From: Candidatus Borrarchaeum weybense
GTDB taxonomy: Archaea > Asgardarchaeota > Sifarchaeia > Borrarchaeales > Borrarchaeaceae
NCBI GenBank assembly: GCA_019057385.1
Contig: JAHQJS010000003.1
Location: 83,212 to 147,211, forward strand
Reading direction: 5' to 3'
Length of the DNA stretch: 64,000 nucleotides
In this document: piece after piece, positions 16,244-25,403 of the stretch
Layout: the number at the start of each line of letters is the position of its first letter
How positions within the stretch are numbered: position 1 is the stretch's first letter
Made by a program: the position numbers and the translations under genes
Notes under the pieces: model-generated
What the model was told of the DNA's origin: nothing
Seen by the model: only the letters and a program-made list of their open reading frames with translations
Database searches by the model: none

Positions 16244-17233
16244 TCAGATTTTGACGGAATAATAGAGCGAGGAAGGAGCACCTGACAGAAGAAGCCAAAT
16301 AAAACAAACAAACCAATCCAATATAGCAATTACAGAACATATAACGAGCGCACTAGGGAACAAAAAAGCAAATAAGCCGATCATGAATAACATTTGGGAT
16401 AGACCTGCAGGGTTAACGATACTCGCACCTAATAAGTATGAAGTTGCACCGATGAACAATGCTACACCAAAGGAGAGAGGATAGCCCACAGCAATTGAGA
16501 GGATGTAGACTTTACTTGCTTCGAGAATCCAAATTGGAAAGGCAATAAGGAGTGCAAGAGGTGTATTTCGCTTATCAGTAATAAGATCTTCAATATCTTT
16601 CGTTAGTTCTGACATTCCTTCAACTGCTTTCTTCTGAATTTGCTTAGCAGGCTTAAAGATCGTTTGTAGAATTTTAATGCAGAAATTGACGAACCAAGGC
16701 TTTCTAATTAAAACGAAAAAAGCGATAAACAAAGCAATAATACCAACAGAGAACAACCACGACTGAATAACACTTTGTAAGTCACTAAAAATGAATATGA
16801 TAGAAAACGAGGTAATTATAACGAGTGCAACACTATCAACAAAGCGTTCAACGATTACTGAGGTCAAAGATTTAGAGAATGTGGTTTTTCTGTCTTTCGA
16901 TAACCAATAACTTCTAACAAACTCTCCGACTCGAAGTGGGATGATTGTGTTGATAAAGATACCAGAGCACAAAATCGGAAATAGTCTTATACTTGGGGGC
17001 AGTTTATAAGAAGAAAGAAGAAGATTCCAGCGACCAGTTCGAAGAGAAAAGGATACAATTATTAATAAGAACGTGGGGAACAACAAAAGAGTATTTGCTT
17101 GCTTTATGGCATCAAGAATAGCATTAAAACCAAGCTGGCTAAAAATATAGATGATGATGGCACTAGTTACCATGAAGATAAGAATGACAAACAATGTTTT
17201 GCGTAGAGTAAAATTAACGGAAATTACTCTCAC
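16244..17233 (-). CDS. Flippase-like membrane protein (lysylphosphatidylglycerol synthase TM / UPF0104 family)
   Basis: The 329-residue polytopic membrane protein has about eight hydrophobic segments. The family signature sits around residues 60-95 (FSLRTGRWNLLL, INTIIPLRVGEFVRSYWL) and a second one in the C-terminal half (PAGLSQMLFMIGLFAF). Archaeal members are linked to lipid-linked oligosaccharide or polar lipid handling, but the substrate cannot be inferred. It follows rpl2 on the same strand, in the place where S19, L22 and S3 are usually found. Confidence 0.85.
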   Translation of the reverse strand: MRVISVNFTLRKTLFVILIFMVTSAIIIYIFSQLGFNAILDAIKQANTLLLFPTFLLIIVSFSLRTGRWNLLLSSYKLPPSIRLFPILCSGIFINTIIPLRVGEFVRSYWLSKDRKTTFSKSLTSVIVERFVDSVALVIITSFSIIFIFSDLQSVIQSWLFSVGIIALFIAFFVLIRKPWFVNFCIKILQTIFKPAKQIQKKAVEGMSELTKDIEDLITDKRNTPLALLIAFPIWILEASKVYILSIAVGYPLSFGVALFIGATSYLLGASIVNPAGLSQMLFMIGLFAFLFPSALVICSVIAILDWFVCFIWLLLSGAPSSLYYSVKI

Positions 17234-17259
17234 CTATTTTAAATCTACAGAGATAGAAG

Positions 17260-17991
17260 TTACTTCCTCTTTTTCCTACCTGCTCGTCGAGCAGCAATGA
17301 GTCCTACTTTTCGACCTGGGGGTGCATTTCGTGATACTGTTGTTGGACCACCTGGTGCCTGTTTGCTGCCTCCGCCGTGCGGATGAGATACGATATTCAT
17401 AGCTACACCACGTACATGTGGCCATTTTCTCCCTTTTGCGGTTATAAAGTGATATTTAGTGCCAGCTTTGACAAACGGTTTTTCAGGGCGACCTCCACCT
17501 GCAACTACGCCAATTGTAGCCCTACATTTTGAATTAATTATTATCGATTTTTTTGAGGGCAATTGTACGATAGTAGTGCCTTTAGAATGCGAAATGATTG
17601 TTGCATAGCAACCTCCTGATCTTATAAATTTCCCACCATCTCCTGGATTCTTTTCAATATTAAAGATGGGCGTTCCTTCCGGAATGTTTTCAAGTGGAAG
17701 AACATTTCCAATAGAAATAGTTGCATTTGAGCCATATTCAACAACTTGACCGATGTAAGCAGCTTCGGGTAATAGCAATAAACTTTTTACTCCATCTTTA
17801 TATTTTATGACGCCAACAGGTGCGCCACGTCCTGGATCATGATATAGACCAGTTATCACACCAGTTATTATACGTTCTACAGTTGATTTTTCGAGAGGGC
17901 GATACTTTACAGCGCCTCTTCTCTTGTGAGTATGAGCACGGAATGTTGGAGAGCCACGTCCTCTTCTTTGTACAAGAACTTTTTTACCCAC
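17260..17991 (-). CDS. rpl2: 50S ribosomal protein L2
   Basis: Universal L2, a peptidyl-transferase-centre protein. The N-terminal QRRGRGSPTFRAHTH block, central KRRGAVKYRPLE and C-terminal loop HPHGGGSKQAPGG are all present. A longer frame starts at 18009, but AGGAGG stands 8-9 nt before a GTG at 17991, which also gives the family start (GKKVLVQRRGRG), so 17991 is chosen. It is the last ribosomal gene of the L3-L4-L23-L2 block. Confidence 0.96.
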   Translation of the reverse strand: MGKKVLVQRRGRGSPTFRAHTHKRRGAVKYRPLEKSTVERIITGVITGLYHDPGRGAPVGVIKYKDGVKSLLLLPEAAYIGQVVEYGSNATISIGNVLPLENIPEGTPIFNIEKNPGDGGKFIRSGGCYATIISHSKGTTIVQLPSKKSIIINSKCRATIGVVAGGGRPEKPFVKAGTKYHFITAKGRKWPHVRGVAMNIVSHPHGGGSKQAPGGPTTVSRNAPPGRKVGLIAARRAGRKKRK

Positions 17992-18026
17992 GCTTTTTTG
18001 CCTCCTCATAAATATTGAAAGGAATT

Positions 18027-18311
18027 TTAGAACATTCCCAATTTTGCAGCGAGATCACCTGCATCTTCTTTATCAGATAAGCGTACATACGCTTTTTTTC
18101 TTCCATCAGGCAGAATAAGTGTATTAACACGGTCAACTTTTATATCGTAAAGAACTTCAACTGCTTTCTTAATCTCCCGCTTATTGGCACGCCTATCTAC
18201 GATAAATGCTAATTTATTTTCATTTTCGATCATATCGAACAACTTTTCACTGATTACTACATTATAAACAATTCGATGTAGCTTACCGCTAAGGATCGAT
18301 TCTTTTTCCAT
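18027..18311 (-). CDS. rpl23: 50S ribosomal protein L23
   Basis: The 94-residue L23 surrounds the exit tunnel and docks SRP. Family features are EKLFDMIENENKLAFIVDRR and KAVEVLYDIKVDRVNTLI, ending in KKAYVRL. Spacing to rpl2 and rpl4 is short, as in other archaeal S10 operons. Confidence 0.94.
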   Translation of the reverse strand: MEKESILSGKLHRIVYNVVISEKLFDMIENENKLAFIVDRRANKREIKKAVEVLYDIKVDRVNTLILPDGRKKAYVRLSDKEDAGDLAAKLGMF

Positions 18312-18341
18312 TTTAGATTTTCTCCAAATAATTTATGGTTC

Positions 18342-19133
18342 TTAAGCCATTTGTTTAGCAAGATACTCTATCGCTGATTTTACCCAGATGGTAAGCCTTC
18401 CAGGGTGACCACCAGGAGCTAAAGATTCTGTATTAAGGTTATTAACATGAATAATATCTATGCCCGGATGATTTCTTGCCGCTTTTATAATCCCATTGTC
18501 TTCAGAAATCACAATAAGCGGACCTTTAGGCTTTTTATATTTGCGTCCTCTTAGTTTACCCTTTCCGCTTCGGATTTTTTTGCCGCTTTTTGCCCGAATA
18601 ACATCTGTCCAGATACCGAGTTTCTCGAAAACACTTTTAGTTTCACTTGTTTTGGTTAATAATTGAAATTCATCTGTTAAGATAATTGGGAATTTTGAAA
18701 TCATCTCAATAGAATGTCCTCTTTTGCGAACGAGAATTTTATTTGCAGTCGCAGCTATGGCAGAACGTAGTGCAAAACGTCTCTCATTTTTATTTATTCT
18801 TTCAACATGTATCTTTTCTGGTTTGGGAGGATGAGCTTGTCTTCCTCCAACAGCCATAGGGACGAAGGCACCTCTTGAACCAGCGTGATGTCTACTTCCT
18901 TTTATACGAGGTACCCGAGCAATCCCTCGACCAACACCCATAGATTCAGCAGAAGTTCGCTGACCTGCCTTTTTGTTTACACCATAAGGTTGAATACGTG
19001 CAGTGATCGCTGCAATTACTGCACGTTGAATTAAGTCTGGGCGAAAGGGTGTGAAAAATATTGATGGTAAAGTGATTTCCTCTTTAATGGTCCCATCTAG
19101 ATCATATACAATTCCTTTTTCTGGAATATTCAT
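18342..19133 (-). CDS. rpl4: 50S ribosomal protein L4 (L4e)
   Basis: The 263-residue archaeal/eukaryal-type L4. It includes the internal extended loop with the GRGIARVPRIKGSRHH region (residues 68-83) and AFVPMAVGGRQAHPP, which lines the exit tunnel. The length is normal. It sits between rpl3 and rpl23 in the usual order. Confidence 0.95.
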   Translation of the reverse strand: MNIPEKGIVYDLDGTIKEEITLPSIFFTPFRPDLIQRAVIAAITARIQPYGVNKKAGQRTSAESMGVGRGIARVPRIKGSRHHAGSRGAFVPMAVGGRQAHPPKPEKIHVERINKNERRFALRSAIAATANKILVRKRGHSIEMISKFPIILTDEFQLLTKTSETKSVFEKLGIWTDVIRAKSGKKIRSGKGKLRGRKYKKPKGPLIVISEDNGIIKAARNHPGIDIIHVNNLNTESLAPGGHPGRLTIWVKSAIEYLAKQMA

Positions 19134-19194
19134 TTGAATCGCCTATTACATATTGATTTAAATTGAAGGAGTCATATTAAAACCTAAAGAGTGA

Positions 19195-20190
19195 TTATCG
19201 CCGTATATATGAAAGTGCAGGTGCTTCTGAAGGCGCATTAACAGGTGAACGTATTGCATATCGCATTTTAATTAAATTTTTTCTATGTCCAGTAATTGAG
19301 CCCTGTATGATCATATAATCTCCACGAATAATGCCATAACGGATGAATCCACCGGGAGGTGTGATTTCATCACCATCCTCACCTATTTTCAATATTCGCT
19401 TATTATAATCAGTTCTTTGATGATATCCTAATTGTCCTGCTCGTGGTACAGTGTAGAACATATGATGTGGTTTCCATGGACCAATTGCACCAACACCACG
19501 TTTTGTCCCCCTAGATTTATCTTGTAAGATGCGAATACCCCAACGCTTCACCGGGCCTTGAAATCCTTTGCCAATCGAAATTGAACCAGTATCCACAAAC
19601 TGTCCGTTTTTCAAGATATCCGTAGCACGTATTTCTTTCCCTAAGATGGAATTTGCGTAATCAAATTGCTCTTGTATACCCTCTCCTCCACCTATTTTCA
19701 CTTCAAAGAGATGAGGCTTCCGTCGCGTAACACCACTTAAAATAGGTTGGGTATGAACTATAGCCCTTACTTCTGCTGTTGTTTCAATTGATTCTTTCAA
19801 CATATTCAAAGTTACTGAAGTGTTATAGTCTTTAGGAAGAGGAAAAACTCGACTTAGATCAGAATTTAAATCTGAGAACCAACTTTCACCAATGACACTT
19901 AGCCCATAAGGCGTTGATTCATAGGTACGCATTCCACATACGAAGAGGGGGGGTGTATCAAGTACAGTAACAGCCATAACACGTTCTTGTCCGTAGAAGG
20001 GACTATGTTCGTGATCTTCAATTAAAACTACATGAGTCATTCCTGCTTTGTAACCTGCAAAGCCAAGAAGTGTTGGTGGGCCAATCCAAGAAGGCCAGGT
20101 TTTAATCTTGCCAACTGGATGTGCCGCTCTACCACGAGGTAGATAAGCGAGTGATCCTCTTTTTGGTGCATGTCGTTTTCGATGACCCAT
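19195..20190 (-). CDS. rpl3: 50S ribosomal protein L3
   Basis: The archaeal L3 starts MGHRKRHAPKRGSLAYLPRG. A frame opening exists 15 bp further upstream, but GGAGGT stands 7 nt before the ATG at 20190 and homology begins there. The internal GKGFQGPVKRWGI motif of the L3 extension is present. L3 is the first gene of the L3-L4-L23-L2 transcription unit, and its promoter must lie in 20191-20622. Confidence 0.95.
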   Translation of the reverse strand: MGHRKRHAPKRGSLAYLPRGRAAHPVGKIKTWPSWIGPPTLLGFAGYKAGMTHVVLIEDHEHSPFYGQERVMAVTVLDTPPLFVCGMRTYESTPYGLSVIGESWFSDLNSDLSRVFPLPKDYNTSVTLNMLKESIETTAEVRAIVHTQPILSGVTRRKPHLFEVKIGGGEGIQEQFDYANSILGKEIRATDILKNGQFVDTGSISIGKGFQGPVKRWGIRILQDKSRGTKRGVGAIGPWKPHHMFYTVPRAGQLGYHQRTDYNKRILKIGEDGDEITPPGGFIRYGIIRGDYMIIQGSITGHRKNLIKMRYAIRSPVNAPSEAPALSYIRR

Positions 20191-20622
20191 AGTATTTACC
20201 TCCACAAATTACTAAAAAGGGCAAATAAGATAATCTGCAATTTATTTTTATTATCGGTGGTATTACAAAGGTTATTATTAATCTTGATATTGATTCTGGT
20301 AGGTACATGATTTTATGACTACCGTAAAAACAAGAGGTATCTCATAGAAGCGTATCCCTCTGTTTGAGCAGTCTGTCTAAAATAACCGTTATATTGTAAC
20401 CTACTTTTTTTGTTTCATTTTTATGTCTTCTGCTGAAAGAAAGGATAATTCAATCTTCCACTTTACACCTTCGGAATCGTTTGAAAAATCTTAAATAGAA
20501 CTCAACACTTCATTGCACTAAATTTCATTTCAAAATATCATTTAAACGATAAAATATATCCTTAAGTGAGGATATTCTAAGAAAATGTGAATAAATAGTT
20601 TTCATGTATTAGGGAGGAAAAA
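20191..20622. other. Divergent intergenic region between rpl3 and tes
   Basis: AT-rich spacer carrying promoters for both directions and the palindrome at 20556-20575. No coding frame or RNA gene was recognised. Confidence 0.6.
20556..20575. promoter_or_regulatory. Perfect palindrome upstream of tetraether synthase, candidate operator
   Basis: ATATCCT and AGGATAT are perfect 7-bp arms separated by 6 nt. The site ends 47 nt before the tes ATG, a place where a dimeric archaeal regulator could block or assist the basal machinery. Confidence 0.4.
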
Positions 20623-22125
20623 ATGATGCCATTACCCTATATGACTCAATCACTGTGCCCAGAATGCCTCAAAGTCATTCCTGCAGAAATTAAGGCAGAA
20701 AATGGCAAAGTTGTCATAGAGAAGGAATGTTCTGAGCATGGCTTTTATAAAGATACGTATTGGGGCTCTGAAGAGGATTTCCTTCGCGTCGAGAAGTGGT
20801 GGTGCGATGGGAGATTAGATAACCCTCGCACTGAAACAAACAAAGGTTGTCCACAAGACTGTGGGCTTTGTCCAGAGCATAAATCCCACACTGGACTGGC
20901 GCTCATTGATGTGACTAACCGATGCAATCTTTCCTGTCCAATTTGTTTTGCAAACGCACGAAGTTCAGGCTATGTTTATGAACCAACATTAGAGGAAATT
21001 CGTGGTATCCTTGAAAATTTACGCGCAAATGAGCCTGTTCCAGCTCCCGCGGTACAATTTGCTGGCGGTGAGCCCACTGTTCGCAAAGAATTGCCAGAAA
21101 TTATATCAATGGCAAAGGAATTCGGTTTTAAAAATATAGAAATAGCTTCTAATGGGCTAAAAATAGCTGAGAGTTCAGATTATTTAGCGAAATTATCAGA
21201 AGCGGGACTAAGTACAATATACTTCCAATTTGACGGAATAACACCTGAGCCATACATTGCTGCAAGAGGAAAAGATCTATTTCCTTTAAAAAAGAAAGTA
21301 ATTGAAAATGCACGAAAAGTAGGGTTTGATAGTATTGTATTAGTGCCAACATTAGTTCGCGGTCTAAATGATGCTCAGGTAGGTGGAATAATCGATTTCG
21401 CTGTACAGAATGTAGATGTAGTAAGAGGTGTCATCTTCCAGCCAGTGTCTATTACTGGAAGGATCGATCGAGAAAAATTAGATGAGATGAGAATCACAAT
21501 ACCTGATTTAATGCGTTTAGCTGAAGAACAAACAGGTGGTACAATTAAGGCCAAAGATTGGTATCCTGTATCAAGTGTAGCCACCTTTTCAAAAGCATTG
21601 GGGCATTATCGTGGCGAACCAGCTGTAGAATTTACTTGTTCGCCTCATTGCGGCATGGCAACATACATTTTTGTGGAAGAAGGAGAGATTCAGCCTATTA
21701 CAGAATTTGTTAACATCGATAAATTCTTCGGTACGTTAGAAGGTATAAATAAGGATTATGAACGGAACTCTCGCTATGGCAGAATAAAAGCCAAACTTCG
21801 TCTCTTCTTTAGTCTTCGCCATTTCAAGAAAAAAGGGCGTGTAATCAAATTAGTTCGCAATATAATGAATAAACATTCATATGATGAACTAGGCGAATTC
21901 TCCCGCTCGTCCATATTAATTGGAGCTATGCATTTTATGGATCCTTACAATTATGATCTACAACGAGTTAGTCACTGTGTTATTCATTATGGAATCCCTG
22001 ATGGTCGTATAATTCCGTTTTGTGCATATAATACGTTGCACAGAGAGTCAGTCGAAAAAGAATTAAGTATACCGATAAGCGAGTGGCGCAAAAGAAATGC
22101 ACAAACTGCTAAAGCGGAGATATAA
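20623..22125 (+). CDS. tes: Radical SAM tetraether lipid synthase (Tes, MJ0619 type)
   Basis: A 500-residue protein of the MJ0619/Tes family, which joins two archaeol chains through their phytanyl ends to make membrane-spanning GDGT lipids. The N-terminal cysteine-rich part (CPECLKVIP, residues 12-20) and GCPQDCGLCPEHKSHT (about 74-89) precede the radical SAM motif CNLSCPICF (about 102-110), which binds the SAM-cleaving 4Fe-4S cluster. Additional C-terminal cysteines (CSPHCG; ending HCVIHYG and PFCAYN) fit the further iron sites of this family. The start is an ATG pair after GGGAGG. It implies tetraether membranes in the organism. Confidence 0.88.
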   Translation: MMPLPYMTQSLCPECLKVIPAEIKAENGKVVIEKECSEHGFYKDTYWGSEEDFLRVEKWWCDGRLDNPRTETNKGCPQDCGLCPEHKSHTGLALIDVTNRCNLSCPICFANARSSGYVYEPTLEEIRGILENLRANEPVPAPAVQFAGGEPTVRKELPEIISMAKEFGFKNIEIASNGLKIAESSDYLAKLSEAGLSTIYFQFDGITPEPYIAARGKDLFPLKKKVIENARKVGFDSIVLVPTLVRGLNDAQVGGIIDFAVQNVDVVRGVIFQPVSITGRIDREKLDEMRITIPDLMRLAEEQTGGTIKAKDWYPVSSVATFSKALGHYRGEPAVEFTCSPHCGMATYIFVEEGEIQPITEFVNIDKFFGTLEGINKDYERNSRYGRIKAKLRLFFSLRHFKKKGRVIKLVRNIMNKHSYDELGEFSRSSILIGAMHFMDPYNYDLQRVSHCVIHYGIPDGRIIPFCAYNTLHRESVEKELSIPISEWRKRNAQTAKAEI

Positions 22126-22163
22126 TTTTTTTTATTTCTCTTTTATAACTACCTCGCAAGAAG

Positions 22164-22191
22164 ACCCCCCAACTTGTGAGGGGGTGATTGA
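22164..22191. repeat. GC-rich hairpin resembling an IscB element end; possible terminator
   Basis: CCCCC...GGGGG, with the loop CAACTTGTGA, is followed by TGATTGACTTT. The same arrangement (CCCC stem, GGGGTAATTGAC) occurs at the 5' end of the IscB omega RNA at 54105-54128, so this may be a relic of such an element. It lies between the convergent tes and elf1 genes, where it could also end transcription. Confidence 0.4.
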
Positions 22192-22212
22192 CTTTGGCTA
22201 TGGTTACTTCGT

Positions 22213-22446
22213 CTATTCTTTATGATATTGGTCTATGAAGTCTCCATAGGCATCCACCGGCTCTGTTAACTTACCTGCAGGCACATTGTATTCAATGCCG
22301 CATGCACCACAGTGAACACGTGCATATCCATCTTCTCTGAAAAGTTCTACTGTAACCGCGCGAGCATCACAATCCGGGCATACAAAAACTTTTGGGATTG
22401 TTCTTTGATGTCTCTTAACTACCTTTTTTCGTCTTCTTCGTCCCAT
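22213..22446 (-). CDS. Elf1-like transcription elongation zinc-ribbon protein
   Basis: A 77-residue protein beginning with a basic tail (MGRRRRKKVVKRHQRTIPK), followed by a four-cysteine zinc ribbon (CPDC...CGAC, with HCGACGIEY) of the Elf1 family. Archaeal and eukaryotic Elf1 associates with elongating RNA polymerase. An ATG 9 bp upstream is in frame, but the GGTGAT element before 22446 and family homology favour the shorter form. Confidence 0.85.
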   Translation of the reverse strand: MGRRRRKKVVKRHQRTIPKVFVCPDCDARAVTVELFREDGYARVHCGACGIEYNVPAGKLTEPVDAYGDFIDQYHKE

Positions 22447-22616
22447 TGATATCACCTAGGTTTTCAAAATAGATTTTTTTATGTGAACTAAATAATTCCT
22501 TACATTAAAACGGTCATTCTGACAATTTTTCCTTTCTTTTTCTGATTTTTAAGCTTTTGTTGAAGGCAACTATTACATATTTTCAAAGCGATCGTCTGCT
22601 TGGATTTTTGTCGTAT

Positions 22617-24413
22617 TTACTTTTCTAAATGAGTTATAATTTTTTTAGCCTCTTCAAGAGTATTGGATACGCGTATCTGAGAAATATTGAGTTCAATGGC
22701 ATCTAGGACTTCATTTTTTATTATTTTTCCAGCCGCAATAATCTCTTTTCCAATGATTTTTGGTGCATATTTTCGAATCGGTGCATCTGGAAACTCTGCA
22801 TTCTCAATACTAGTAACTAATTCATCTGTTGTTAATTCTAGAATCTTTTCGCCCTCTTTTCCAATGACGACAAATCTAATATTGCCACTCCCATCATCCA
22901 AGATGCCGCTTAGCAATAATCGTGGAATTGATTTGTCAATTTTCCCGCAGTTTGGACATATTTTTTCATTATTCTCTGACTTTACCCTTCTACGGCATTT
23001 AGGACACGCTTCATAAATCGGATTTCTTTCATATAGTTTAAGTATAGTGCCGCGTACCTCAGCAAACTGATTTTCTATACAATCTTTGATGAATACTTGA
23101 TGATATTCCTTTACCGTTTCAGGGGTTAGTTTTTCTTCTGTAAAAGTCTCTTTTACTTGTGATATTAATTGTCCTTTCTCTTCCAATTCCTTTGGGTTGA
23201 TAACAACGTTAGATAGACGTCCAACATGAAGTTCTGTTTCTCCACTAAGCCCTTCTCTTGTATATGCGTTTTGTATTAAAAGAAGATCTCCTAGATTCGC
23301 ATTTTGCACTAAATTTACACTTTCATCCCAAAGGACAGTTCTAACATCTCCAGTTGTATCTTTTACATAGAGAGTTATCAATCGTCCGCTTCTTCCATCC
23401 TTTGTAGTAAATTCGCGGAGATCCCCTATATGCATTATTCGCACGAAAATATCGACTGAACGCATATTCGGCTGTAAATCCACGATGTCGATTATCTTTG
23501 GTTCACCAATTGAAAATTCGATTGACGTTTCTGGATCAATCACAACACCCGTGCGTCCTCCTCCATGGACTTCTACTTGATTTTTTAGCCCTTCTTTAGT
23601 GTATGCCCCCTCTAACCTTAAAATAGTCCCAACATCTATTTGATCTATAATTTCCGCGCTTTTATCCCATAAAACTACCCTAGTTGAGCCTGTGTCGTCT
23701 CTTAGTATAAGACTTGCTCTCTTTCCTTCACTTCCATCTTTTCGCTGAAATGTTGAAATTGGATAAACACTCTCTACTACACCTAAAATATCGATGTCAT
23801 TTAGATTTGCTTCCAATCCATCGATCTTATGTGTGAATTCTTTAACAAAAGGAAAATCTGCTGCATTTGCATCTTCCGGATTAATAATTATACGTCCTCG
23901 GTATCCAACATGTAATTCAGGATCCTCTTGTAAACCTTCTTTCACATATCCAGAAAGTATTCGTAGAATGTCACCTCTACTTATCTTATCTATATTCTGT
24001 GCATGATCGCCCCATAAAACTGTACGGATCGTTTTTGTTTTGTCACCAATTATTAGATTTACAACATAACTCTGTTTTCCATCTCGAACAAATTCTCTTA
24101 AAGCATAAATCTTCATAACACGTCCTATAACAGAAATATTATTCATTCCAGGGATAAGATCTTTGATGAATAGCTGGGTAGTTGACAATTTTTGATCCTT
24201 AAAGAGATCAATACCTAATTCTGAAGCCACAATGTGTGCGGCTCCTTCTTCGGTAATTAATCCTCCTAATTCCTCTCTTTTTACTCTTATTCTTTCCTCA
24301 AGTTCTTTTTTTGAGATCTTTGTTTCTGAAATTATTTTATCAATAATTTCTTCTAATGAGAAACTTATACAACCACCCCCATGAAATTCATATGAAGATG
24401 ATATAATCTGCAA
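22617..24413 (-). CDS. Replication protein A, multi-OB-fold single-stranded DNA-binding protein
   Basis: The 598-residue protein has three repeated OB-fold units, each with an SLxL/VLWD pattern (KTIRTVLWGDHA, TRVVLWDKSAE, VRTVLWDESVN). A C-terminal zinc-ribbon OB domain follows (CPKCRRRV...CPNCGKID). This matches euryarchaeal/Asgard-type RPA41-like single-polypeptide RPAs, which coat ssDNA in replication and repair. The extreme N-terminus is uncertain: the ATG used gives about 17 residues before recognisable helical sequence (SLEEIIDKIISETK). Confidence 0.9.
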   Translation of the reverse strand: MQIISSSYEFHGGGCISFSLEEIIDKIISETKISKKELEERIRVKREELGGLITEEGAAHIVASELGIDLFKDQKLSTTQLFIKDLIPGMNNISVIGRVMKIYALREFVRDGKQSYVVNLIIGDKTKTIRTVLWGDHAQNIDKISRGDILRILSGYVKEGLQEDPELHVGYRGRIIINPEDANAADFPFVKEFTHKIDGLEANLNDIDILGVVESVYPISTFQRKDGSEGKRASLILRDDTGSTRVVLWDKSAEIIDQIDVGTILRLEGAYTKEGLKNQVEVHGGGRTGVVIDPETSIEFSIGEPKIIDIVDLQPNMRSVDIFVRIMHIGDLREFTTKDGRSGRLITLYVKDTTGDVRTVLWDESVNLVQNANLGDLLLIQNAYTREGLSGETELHVGRLSNVVINPKELEEKGQLISQVKETFTEEKLTPETVKEYHQVFIKDCIENQFAEVRGTILKLYERNPIYEACPKCRRRVKSENNEKICPNCGKIDKSIPRLLLSGILDDGSGNIRFVVIGKEGEKILELTTDELVTSIENAEFPDAPIRKYAPKIIGKEIIAAGKIIKNEVLDAIELNISQIRVSNTLEEAKKIITHLEK

Positions 24414-24566
24414 TTTTTTACTTGCTTTTTCATTTTCTTATAGTATTTTTTTCTTTTTAACGCTATTAGTTTGCGTACGCGCACGGTTTTAAAATATCCA
24501 AAAGAAATAAAATTCCCCGAAAAGGTTTTTCTCAATAGAGTTTAGTTAGAATTAAATTCACGTAAG

Positions 24567-25391
24567 ATGATTAATATGGGTTTCTGGAAGACTTTGAAAG
24601 CAACTACTGTCAGAAATTTACGGGTAATTTTCAAGTATAAGTTTGAAATATTTATCAACATAGGTTGGCTCATTTTGGACATAATCGCATTTTCTTTGCT
24701 AGGACACATCGTAGAATCGACTTCAGTGGACTTAGAATACTCGTTAAGAGATTTCTTGTTAGTTGGAGTCTTTTTCTGGGCTTTTTTTGGGAAAAGTTAT
24801 GATGATACAGTGAATTGCATTCCAGAGGAGGCAAGTCGAGGCACTCTTGGCTTCCTCCTAACGAATAATGTAAGTTTTGTGACGTTACTCACAGCTAGAG
24901 CGGCAGCGTCAAGTATAATCAGCGCTGTTGTTGCAATATGCATTATATTTCCGATTTTAGCACTATTAGATGTACTTCAGCTTCAACTTCAATGGCTTCT
25001 TCTAGCGATGGTGATCTTTTTCTTGTGTTGGTTATTTATGCTGGGCGTTAGTTTATTAGTATCGTCCGTAAATGTTTTGTTTAAACGAATTGGCTTATTT
25101 TCTGCACTCTTTCTTTGGGCTCTAAAGATCCTAAGTGGATATTTTTTTCCAGTTGAAGCACTTGACGATTTTGTACCTGGATTAAGTTTTATGGCGATGA
25201 GTTTACCAACTTCTGCTGGGCTCCAATTGATTCGATGGGTATTAATCCTCGGCGCCCCTCCACCTGAAATGATGTGGAACGCATTGACGTCTCTTTTAAT
25301 CGGCACTACAATAGTTATGGTTGCAGCCATAATAACTTTGAAGCAAATGGAAAAAATTGCAGCAAAAGTTGGAACTTTAGAATTCTATTAG
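24567..25391 (+). CDS. ABC-2-type transporter permease
   Basis: The 274-residue membrane protein has six hydrophobic segments typical of ABC-2 exporter permeases (for example ILDIIAFSLLGHIV and FLCWLFMLGVSLLV). It lies 12 bp before an ABC ATPase gene on the same strand, so the two form a two-gene exporter operon. The substrate is unknown; this layout occurs in drug, polysaccharide and peptide exporters alike. Confidence 0.85.
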   Translation: MINMGFWKTLKATTVRNLRVIFKYKFEIFINIGWLILDIIAFSLLGHIVESTSVDLEYSLRDFLLVGVFFWAFFGKSYDDTVNCIPEEASRGTLGFLLTNNVSFVTLLTARAAASSIISAVVAICIIFPILALLDVLQLQLQWLLLAMVIFFLCWLFMLGVSLLVSSVNVLFKRIGLFSALFLWALKILSGYFFPVEALDDFVPGLSFMAMSLPTSAGLQLIRWVLILGAPPPEMMWNALTSLLIGTTIVMVAAIITLKQMEKIAAKVGTLEFY

Positions 25392-25403
25392 AATAGAAAT
25401 TAG

